Assembly (NCBI GenBank): GCA_033807695.1
Contig: CM066309.1
Span: forward strand, 372,001-436,000
Length of the DNA: 64,000 nucleotides
From: Daedaleopsis sinensis
Taxonomy: Eukaryota > Basidiomycota > Agaricomycetes > Polyporales > Polyporaceae
Direction of reading: 5' to 3'
Positions 56,614 through 64,000 of the stretch are shown here, in pieces; within the stretch, counting starts at the first letter, position 1; the number at the start of each line of letters is the position of its first letter. The translations under genes and the position numbers were made by a program. The notes below the pieces were generated by a model. It was not told where the DNA came from, did no database searches, and worked only from the letters and a program-made list of their open reading frames with translations.

Positions 56614-57206
56614 CGTGGTGGATGGCGAGCAAGACACGAAACACGGCGAGCTCACCACAAACGCGTCGGCGCGTCTACATCACGTGCACAATCATCGGCA
56701 ATTCCCAGGACGGAAAAGGGAACACAGGCGCCCGGGATGAACTTCGATTCTAACCTCTGGCAGCCTCTCGGAGCTAACCTCATGTCGAATAACTGCAGCT
56801 GCAGCAACTGGGACTAGCTGAACACAGACTGTATATGTTCTCACTCATGCATCATGATCATGCACTAGATCTAACGCTCACACGAGGACTTCGGGACTCG
56901 GAATCCCTACTGTCACGCCGGTGCACTCTGACTCTTTCCTCAAGCTTCAAGACTGGGGGGCGCATCTATGCTTGTGATTTTTCTCTAGCTCTTACTGTGA
57001 CACTCATTGTCTTGAATCCAACTGCAAGAAGTTGTCATACAGGAGGTTATTTTGCCGCCCTGTTGGAGCTCGAAGAATCTAGTCTATGCCAGCCTCTGGC
57101 ACTTGTCAGCCTCCACACATGCCACACATATACAATCTGTCGTCATTTCATTTTTCTTGGCCTCTTCCTTGCTCTCACTAGCTGCCACGTATCTCTGCTG
57201 CAAGAC
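56614..57206. other. Divergent spacer between NDC1 and gene at 57.2 kb
   Basis: About 590 bp. The frame 56835-57206 (+) continues in frame into the next gene, so a longer N-terminus is possible, but it has no domain. It contains two divergent promoters. Confidence 0.4.
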
Positions 57207-58544
57207 ATGTCGAAACTCTACAAAGGTGGTAAAGCTCGATCGTCGACCCTCGGCCGTTTCCTCCTAGACGCGATCAAGCCCGCGCCGACCCTCTCGTCTT
57301 TGGGAAAACGGAGCAGAGACGAGACTACACACATTCCGGAGCACGACAAGGCGAGGGTAAGCCTTGACCGTCGCTCTTCTCCTGCACGCGAACCCCGCCT
57401 CAGCTTGGAGGCCCGCCCCGCGTCCGTCGCATTACAGCACGAAGACACGTCCGAAGACGCGATAGTCATCACCGCGCTCGACATCGCCCCCTTCTGCTGC
57501 CACGCCGACCTCCTCATGATGTCTCGCCACCAGCTCCTCGCCGTCGCCTCGTCCATGAACGCCAAGCTCCCCCATGCGTTGCAAATAGACACCTCCGCCC
57601 GCCCCGCCACCGCCATCCGACACTCGATCGAGCTCCTCGTCGGGATCCGCACCGAAGCTGTCCCCGAGCCCCAGCACTCCGAACCTGCTGCCCAAGTCCA
57701 GTCCGCCGTCCGGCCGCGCCCAAGCTCGCACCTGCACCCGCACTCGCTTCTCGGGGCCGGCACCCCGCCAACGACACCCTTCAGAGCTCGAGGGAGCGCG
57801 GCACCCATCTCCCCGCTTGCAAGCCGCACCCGCCCGAGCGCGTCGCTCGGCACGCCCGCCCTCGCCATCCTCCGCGAGGACCCGGAGGAGCTTGAGGGCC
57901 GCCCCGCCAAACGGCGCCGCGGGCACCCGCAGGACCTCACGGACCTGGCCCGGGGCCCGATCAGCCGCGCACATGCGCGGCGCGTCACCCCGTTCCTCGC
58001 GCATGCACAGTCGCAGGCGGAGTCGACGCCCAGCCGCGACGTGCATGCGCGCAGCCAGTCTCGTCGCGGGTCGTATGGGGCCACACTGAACGTGAACCCG
58101 AGCAAGATCCCGAGGGCGCAGAGCAGGAGCAAGAGCAGCAAGAGTTACAGTCGCGGCGTTGGCCCCATGACCTCGACCCCGAATCGAAAGCGTTTGCACG
58201 CCGCGGTGAACTCCCCAGGATGCACTACGGTCGAACAGCGATTCAGGCCGCTCCTCGCAGACGTTGGCAATGGGATGACGTCCACCCCCAATCGGAAGCG
58301 TGCGCGCGACGCGGTGAATTCTCCGGGGGGCGCTACAGTCGGGCAGCGCTTCAGGCCGCTCCTCGCAGACGTCGGGAACCTCAACGCGAACGCGAGTGAG
58401 GGCAAGGCCGGCACTGGCATGGCTGCGCGTGCACCGAGCACGTGGCGCAACTGTCAGTACGACATTAACGACATGACGTTTGGGCTCGAGGGGCTGACGA
58501 TGCCGATGGTGGATTTGCGCGAGCAATTGGCGAGGATGGCGTGA
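57207..58544 (+). CDS. Disordered protein of unknown function with a 35-residue tandem repeat
   Basis: A 445-codon frame from ATG 57207, with no introns seen. The start MSKLYKGGKARSSTLGRFLL is basic. A short hydrophobic helix (MSRHQLLAVASSMN) lies near residue 110, and most of the rest is Arg/Ser/Pro-rich and disordered. Two adjacent repeats of about 35 residues at 58168-58380 read MTSTPNRKR..AVNSPG..TV followed by QRFRPLLADVGN. The end (DINDMTFGLEGLTMPM) could be a short interaction helix. The KR and RRRG clusters suggest nuclear location. No catalytic motif is visible and I do not recognise the family. An upstream in-frame extension from 56835 cannot be ruled out. Confidence 0.7.
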   Translation: MSKLYKGGKARSSTLGRFLLDAIKPAPTLSSLGKRSRDETTHIPEHDKARVSLDRRSSPAREPRLSLEARPASVALQHEDTSEDAIVITALDIAPFCCHADLLMMSRHQLLAVASSMNAKLPHALQIDTSARPATAIRHSIELLVGIRTEAVPEPQHSEPAAQVQSAVRPRPSSHLHPHSLLGAGTPPTTPFRARGSAAPISPLASRTRPSASLGTPALAILREDPEELEGRPAKRRRGHPQDLTDLARGPISRAHARRVTPFLAHAQSQAESTPSRDVHARSQSRRGSYGATLNVNPSKIPRAQSRSKSSKSYSRGVGPMTSTPNRKRLHAAVNSPGCTTVEQRFRPLLADVGNGMTSTPNRKRARDAVNSPGGATVGQRFRPLLADVGNLNANASEGKAGTGMAARAPSTWRNCQYDINDMTFGLEGLTMPMVDLREQLARMA

Positions 58545-58774
58545 GGTGCATGTGGTAGAGCGGTACGAGGCTGCTTCGTCTCTGCGGTACGACTCTGAGG
58601 TTGAACACTCTTTTATGTATGGGAATATCATCCGTATAACCTATCTTCAGCATTGTCGCCATAAATCAGCATGTCCCTCACAATCGAGCTCGATGTGTAC
58701 GGTTTCCAACTAGATGAGAATTCGACAGACATGTTCTGTTTTAAGCAGAGAGCGTTATGAGTTGTCAGCCGGAG

Positions 58775-59860
58775 AAAATGAATGAGTATTCATACCGGAC
58801 ATTTCACTTCGCAGATGAGGCAGCAGTTGTCTTCTGCGCCAGTGCCATCTCCTCTCTGGCCAACTTCTCCTCTTCCTTCCTGTTCCATTCCAGCAGTTCC
58901 TCCCACAGTGGCTGCGGGATCGTCGCACGATATCGCTGAGCAACAAGCTCGGGATAGACCCACGACGTTGGCCAAAACTCGTCTCTGCGGATGGTGATCA
59001 ACATGTATACGCGTAGCATAGGGCAGAAAGAAGTTCTCGCTCACTCTTTTGGACCGCGCGTCCCATTGCCAGACCACCACCAAAGAGGTCCCTCGCCGTA
59101 CTCGCCAAGCAGTTTCTTCGCCTTCAACAAGCGAGGCTTCGAGTACTTTGCGTCCGGGTATGGGGTGTCCGCCATATTCTGGTTGGTGCAGAGTTCAATG
59201 ACCCATTCATATTCGTGCGAGAAGGGTTGGACAAGCTCGGTGCCGGTGAGTCTTGCGTGACGGACGATGTACTTGTAAGTGGCGAACACATGCAGGAACC
59301 CGAATACCGTAGGGTCCTTCTCCGCCGTCACTAATAGATTGTGCTTCTTTGCGAAGGTTATCGCGTCCTCGGTTTTGAGCCCGAACCCAAAAGAGAAGAG
59401 GGGAACGGGATCGTTCTCGGGCCCGGGGAGGTAGCATGAGGGTATGTACTCGAAAGGAGGGTGCCTTTCGTCGTAACTTCTCATCCAGTTCTACAGGGAT
59501 TTTGATATAAACTTCCTTTACACGGAGCATGATGACAGACGTACCCTTCTTTTGATCTCAAGAGAGGTCTCTGCACCAGACATTGCACTGGCAGGGGAGC
59601 ACAGCCCAAGCGAACCTACACTGAGGACCGTGATGGTCGTAGTTCCGCGCAACTTGAACTTAAACTGATGTGACCTGAGTCACGTGGTGTGACCTGTCGC
59701 TCAGGCGCTTGAGATGCGCAAGACTCGCTCGACCGCTCGCCCGTCCGTCTCGGACATCGATCGTATCGAATCCTTGTTTTATCTCCTTCCTCAACCCCTC
59801 AAGGCCTCAAGCCTCAGTCTCAAGCTTCAGCGCCGCTGACAGGACAACGTCGTTCAATTG
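58775..59860. repeat. Direct repeat, copy 1, flanking HET protein 3
   Basis: Nearly identical to 62910-63995 at a constant offset of 4135 bp. The repeat covers the whole orphan gene and its upstream region (including GAGGACCGTGA and GTCACGTGGTGTGAC). The left edge is about 58775, where similarity stops abruptly. Confidence 0.88.
58804..59583 (-). CDS. Orphan protein, copy 1
   Basis: Three exons from ATG 59583 to stop 58804-58806, joining into a protein of about 215 residues: MSGAETSLEIKRRNWMRSYD, then YIPSCYLPGPENDPVPLFSF, and an alpha/beta-like block (AITFAKKHNLLVTAEKDPTV, VIELCTNQNMADTPYPDAKY). A short helical C-terminus (FWPTSWVYPELVAQRYRATI) ends in a charged Glu/Lys-rich helix. The intron after CCAAAAGA is the one that joins the last exon. 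I do not recognise the family; nothing like a signal peptide or catalytic motif stands out. Copy 2 lies 4135 bp to the right. Confidence 0.78.
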
Positions 59861-60260
59861 GAGGGCTGTTGATCAAGTGGATCTCAATCAATTCAGCGTA
59901 CACATCCGAACACGACGACGCTCACTACGGTGTCTCGCCTCAACATCAACCTTATCAGACGTCGAAGGTAGGTGTTGAAGATCTGATATCGTGCTATAGT
60001 ACTCAATTGACCATGTAGTAACCGTGTCACCGCCGACGGCCGCTCGGTAATCTGCCAAGATATATAAGTGCGGGTCGCGTTTCTCCATCAGCAACGACTC
60101 GGATTATCTTTAACCTCGGCATTTCGCACTACTTGCATCATTATTGACGGTCACTGCGGTCACAAAGGTAGAGTGTCTGATTCTCACGAAGGGCCTGGCC
60201 CGCAGGATTCAATTTGATGATGTGCAGGACTCAGGTCGCAGTCGCTATCGAAAGTACAAG
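59584..60260. promoter_or_regulatory. Divergent upstream region of the orphan gene and HET protein 3
   Basis: About 680 bp. The left half belongs to the direct repeat. A TATA box for the HET gene is at 60061. The repeat contains a GTCACGTGGTGTGAC word (E-box-like CACGTG). Confidence 0.5.
60061..60068 (+). promoter_or_regulatory. TATA box of HET protein 3
   Basis: TATATAAG at 60061, about 200 bp before the start codon at 60261, in context AAGA-TATATAAG-TGCGGG. A transcript start about 30 bp downstream would give a 5' UTR of about 165 bp. Confidence 0.5.
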
Positions 60261-62448
60261 ATGTGGCTAATGCATACGCAGTTTCTGCGACTGCAGAATT
60301 TCTCCAACCCTCCGCCTAGATATGCCATTCTATCCCACGTCTGGGATATCACAGAGACATCGTTCCAGGACGTGCAAGCTCCAGGAACTCGTCGCCTCCG
60401 ATCTAAGATCGTTGAAGCATGCAAATATGCGTCCTCGGACGGCTTCGATTGGCTCTGGGCTGACACATGCTGCATCGACAAAACTAATAGCACAGAGCTC
60501 TCCGAAGCCATCAACTCGATGTTTCGCTGGTATGCGGAGGCTACTATCTGCTACGCCTACCTCTGCGACGTACCCAACCACGAAGACTACACTGAGCATA
60601 TCTCCGCCTTCAAAAACAGCAAGTGGCATACGCGCGGATGGACGCTGCAAGAACTGCTCGCGCCGAAGGAGGTTCACTTCCTCTCCGAGAGTTGGGAATG
60701 CATCGGGACCAAGTCGCTTCTCGCACCTGTCCTTGAGGAGATTACAGGAGTCAATGCAGATATTCTCCAGCGCCATGATAGCTTCTCTTCTGTCTCCGTA
60801 GCAGAACGATTCGCTTGGGCATCCGGCCGAGTCACGACGAGGCTCGAGGACGAGGCCTACTGCCTAATGGGGATCTTCAATGTGAACATACCCGTTATAT
60901 ACGGAGAGGGCGGACGGGCGTTTCAACGGTTACAAGAGGAGATTATCCGGACGACTCCCGACCATACTCTATTCACCTGGGGACTGTCAATCACGCCGCC
61001 TTACACCATTTGCGCTTGCTCTCAAGAGAGGCGCAAACACGCTCCGAGAAGTTTACTCCTGCGCGAAGCCAATCTCCTTGCGTCGTCGCCGGTCAATTTT
61101 GCTGCCATATCCAAACAACAACAGACTGCGATCCCTACCCGTCCGATAGCGGTACCGTACTCCAACTTCACGAGCAGGCTCCGAGCGCTGCTAAGGTCAT
61201 CGGGACAGGACGGCTCCACAATTTCGCGCAACACTGTTAGTTCCTGTGACCCTGCTACATACAGATAGTGGGTTACTAATCCACGTTTCTTCGCAGATGC
61301 ACAAGCTGCCCGAGTTCTCCCTCACAAGTTTCGGCATTCGCGCCTACCTTCCGGTAGTACCCTTCCCTCCATCCCTCATCGATACCGCTTGTCTCGAGTC
61401 CGGAGCCTCAGGCTCAGGCTCCAAGCGGAGACTAAGAAACCCCACTGCCACTGCGTCGCGCATAGAGTCACACTCGCACGAGGCCGACGGCATCTTCCTC
61501 GCGCTTCTCGTATGCTTTCTAGGTCCAACCAGGGAACAACAAAGCCTAGTCGGGCTGATACTCCGTCGGCCACCGGGCTCACACATGTTCTACGTCGGGG
61601 CACGACAGTCTCATAAGGCTAGCGGGCCCTCGGGTGTCCACTACTACAGTCGTTATCTGGAGGTGACCACGGAGCTTCTGAATCTCATTCCCGCCAAGGA
61701 CAAGCTCGACATATGGCAGACTGTGTACATCTCGCAAACATATATCCTTGACGTTGCAAGGTCGCCGCACCCCGAGGATCCCGCAGCACTGGTCAAAGAC
61801 CGGCGTATGCGCTTTGTCGTCCCTACGTTCGTCAGAGCCAACCTGAAGAAATGTGGCTTCCTCTGGGATCCCTGCGAATCGAACACGAACACTGCGGGCG
61901 TGGTCAAGCAGCACGACAGCATGACGTACATCTTTCGCCGCCGCACTGACGGGCCTACTCCCGCCTCCTCCTCCCCTCTTACGAGCGCCGACCCAGACCG
62001 CGATGGATTCCAGGTTCACTTCGGCTTCTGCGGTCGTACCGCGTGGATCGAGGTCGAGCCTCTGGGTTCGCCCGGACCATGCTCCAAACCGCACCTGGAT
62101 GCCCGATGGCACCACGGATCTGCGTCGGACTGTTCCCAGACACACGTCACCGACTGGGAGACATGTCCGCTCCCATCAGAAGCACCGCGGCTCGGCCACG
62201 GCATGTACCCAGACTTGCAGTGGGACCGCCACCGCACGTTCAAGTTCGAGCTCTCGAGTACGAGTCCTCCCATGACGGTCCAGATCCGCGTGGCGGGGCA
62301 GGGTTTAGCGAGGGTATCGTCATACAGCCTGACGGGGTTGCAGTCCGATGCCCTCCTGACGGTGGGGATTGAGGTGGACGATGGTTCACGCGCGGACACT
62401 CCAGTCAATACGACCTCTATCCCGGCCCCTAGTCCACCCACAGTGTAG
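60261..62448 (+). CDS. HET-domain protein 3
   Basis: Two exons: 60261-61235 and 61297-62448. The HET domain runs from MWLMHTQFLRLQNF through YAILSHVWDITETSFQ, DGFDWLWADTCCIDK, ELSEAINSMFRWY, KWHTRGWTLQELLAP and AYCLMGIFNVNIPVIYGEG, followed by the AFQRLQEEII helix. The C-terminal half is beta-rich (DGFQVHFGFCGRTAWIEVEP, and later HRTFKFELSSTSPPMTVQIR), of the type found in basidiomycete HET proteins. An in-frame ATG at 60144 exists upstream but would lack family support; MWLM matches the start of the other two paralogues. HET proteins are linked to non-self recognition and cell death; here that is inference. The gene is bracketed by direct repeats. Confidence 0.88.
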
Positions 62449-62938
62449 GAATGGTGACAGACGCTCATCCGGATGGATGAGTATCGCGCGGTGACTTGCC
62501 GAGAGCTCGCGGCCTCTCCGGTCGCAGATGCACTGGTATACCAGTTGTCAGACGTTCCCCAGATGCGAGTCGCTCCCCTACTTTCCCCCTAAAACGACAC
62601 CAGTTCGCTGCTGTGTCGCTTCGAAAGCTTGCCTCTGACCCCTGCTGCTCGTTTATAGCTTTGTCGTTCCATACGGTGACAATACGTACACGACGTTTCT
62701 CTTCTATGGACTTTGAATTGCGGGACATGTTGTTGCATACACGTCTGAACCATCCTGGAATCGTGAAGCTGTACGTGGATAACTTGAAAGTAGTATGAAT
62801 AACGGATAGGGCATCTCAGCGGATGTATAGAGAAATCGTCTACGATAGGTGATATTCTGGTGCCAGATCTGGGGAAAAGAGCGATATTGGGTCGCAGCGT
62901 TAGGAGAAAACTAATGAGGAATGCTCATACCAGACATT
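62449..62938. other. Spacer between HET protein 3 and orphan copy 2
   Basis: About 490 bp. Frames on both strands overlap without domains. The left edge of the direct repeat is near 62910. Confidence 0.4.
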
Positions 62939-63995
62939 TCACTTCGCAGATGGCGCGACAGCCTTCTTCTCCTTCTGTGCCATCTCCTCTCTGGCCAACT
63001 TCTCCTCTTCCTTCCTGTTCCATTCCAGCAGCTCCTCCCATAGTGGCTGCGGAATCGTCGCACGATATCGCTGAGCAACAAGCTCGGGATAGACCCACGA
63101 CGTTGGCCAAAACTCGTCTCTGCGGATGGTGATCAACATGTATACGCGTAGCATAGGGCAGAAAGAAGTTCTCGCTCACTGTTTTGGACCGCGCGTCCCA
63201 TTCCCAGACCACCACCAAAGAGGTCCCTCGCCGTACTCGCCAAGCAGTTTCTTCGCCTTCAACAAGCGAGGCTTCGAGTACTTTGCGTCCGGGTATGGGG
63301 TGTCCGCCATATTCTGGTTGGTGCAGAGTTCAATGACCCAGTGGTACTCGTGCGAGAAGGGTTGGACAAGCTCGGTGCCGGTGAGTTTTGCGTGACGGAC
63401 GATGTACCTGTAAGTGGCGTGCACATGCAGGAACCCGAATACCACAGGGTCCTTCACCGCCACCACTACTAGATTGTGCTTCTTTGCGAAGGTTATCGCG
63501 TCCTCAGTTTTGAGGCCGAACCCATAAGAGAAGAGGGGAACGGGATCGTTCTCTGGCCCGGGGAGGTAGCATGAGGGTATGTACTCGAAAGGAGGGTGCC
63601 TTTGGTCGTAACTTCTCATCCAGTTCTACAAGGATTTTGATACAAACTTCCTTTACTCGGAGCATGATGACAGACGTACCTTTCTTTTGATCTCAAGAGA
63701 GGTCTCTGCACCAGACATTGCACTGGCAGGGGAGTACAACCCAAGCGAACCTACACTGAGGACCGTGACGATCGTGGTTCCGCACAACTTGAACTTAAAC
63801 TGATGTGACCCGAGTCACGTGGTGTGACTTGTCGCGCAGTGCGCCGTCCGTCTCGGGCATTCATCGTATCTAATCCTTGTTTTACATCTCCTTCCTCAAC
63901 CCTTCAAGCTTTCAAGGCCTCAAGCCTCATTCTCAAGCTTCCGCGCCGCTGACGGGACAACGTCGTTTAACCGAAGGGCATTGAAGTAGCTATAG
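62910..63995. repeat. Direct repeat, copy 2, flanking HET protein 3
   Basis: See copy 1 at 58775. The similarity continues to the right edge of the window, where it becomes weaker. Confidence 0.88.
62939..63718 (-). CDS. Orphan protein, copy 2
   Basis: Same three-exon structure and length as copy 1, from ATG 63718 to stop 62939-62941. The protein differs at scattered positions (for example SYDQRHP, NLVVVAVKDPVVFG and HVHATYRYIV, where copy 1 has SYDERHP, NLLVTAEKDPTVFG and HVFATYKYIV). The C-terminal helix differs too (EEMAQKEKKAVAPSAK versus EEMALAQKTTAASSAK) without a change in length. All splice sites are kept, so both copies look functional. The function is unknown. Confidence 0.78.
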
Positions 63996-64000
63996 ATCAC
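63719..64000. other. Upstream region of orphan copy 2 to window end
   Basis: Matches the region upstream of copy 1 (59584-59865), including the GTCACGTGGTGTGAC word. By analogy a further HET gene could start roughly 400 bp past the end of the window. Confidence 0.5.

Noticed and set aside
57218..58631. Minus-strand frames of 307 and 399 codons
   Set aside because: They lie opposite the gene at 57207-58544, are Arg-rich and have no domains; typical shadow frames in GC-rich coding DNA.

Overview
The window looks like nuclear DNA of a wood-decay type basidiomycete, most likely a Polyporales-like mushroom. The evidence is GC-rich coding sequence interrupted by many 50-60 bp GT-AG introns, NADH dehydrogenase and ribose-5-phosphate isomerase sequences of fungal type, several HET-domain proteins, a Tnp2-type transposase, a basidiomycete-style HNH nuclease and a secreted glycoside-hydrolase-like protein. 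Genus and species cannot be fixed from the sequence alone.

Layout. 1-733: start of a Tnp2/CACTA transposase running off the left edge. 2.9-7.9 kb: external alternative NADH dehydrogenase, then a ferric reductase. 9.6-10.9 kb: a zinc-finger protein with a poly-serine tract. 11-16.4 kb: gene-poor DNA. 16.5-18.8 kb: a second ferric reductase. 20.4-23.4 kb: a secreted glycoside-hydrolase-like protein (minus). 24.7-25.9 kb: a three-finger C2H2 regulator (minus). 26.8-29.4 kb: ribose-5-phosphate isomerase and the TFIIH subunit Tfb5, divergent. 29.8-31.8 kb: HET protein 1. 32.4-33.5 kb: APH-fold pseudokinase. 34.3-36.8 kb: HNH nuclease abutting a truncated MFS transporter. 37.1-40.2 kb: Rax1-like RGS protein and Mediator subunit Med8. 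40.2-45.2 kb: a tandem segmental duplication with an intact NDUFA2 gene, an NDUFA2 pseudogene, an HMG-box gene and an inverted fragment of the HNH gene. 45.5-46.6 kb: short-chain dehydrogenase. 47.7-49.8 kb: HET protein 2, probably frameshifted. 50-52.5 kb: a decayed MFS relic facing an intact MFS transporter. 53.6-56.6 kb: nucleoporin Ndc1. 57.2-58.5 kb: a disordered protein of unknown role. 58.8-63.7 kb: HET protein 3 flanked by 1.1 kb direct repeats, each carrying a copy of an orphan gene.

Housekeeping genes (two complex I related proteins, RPI, TFB5, MED8, RAX1, NDC1) are mixed with an accessory layer of HET paralogues, HNH nuclease, transporters and orphan genes. The accessory layer shows recent rearrangement: a tandem duplication, an inverted gene-fragment insertion, a truncated transporter, an inverted pseudogene and long direct repeats. 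The clearest unusual object is the HNH gene with its nearly identical 606 bp inverted partial copy 6 kb away, inserted in one arm of the NDUFA2 duplication. The second is the 4.1 kb-spaced repeat bracketing HET protein 3. Exon boundaries given here come from reading splice consensus and conserved protein frames, and may be off by a base or a codon.
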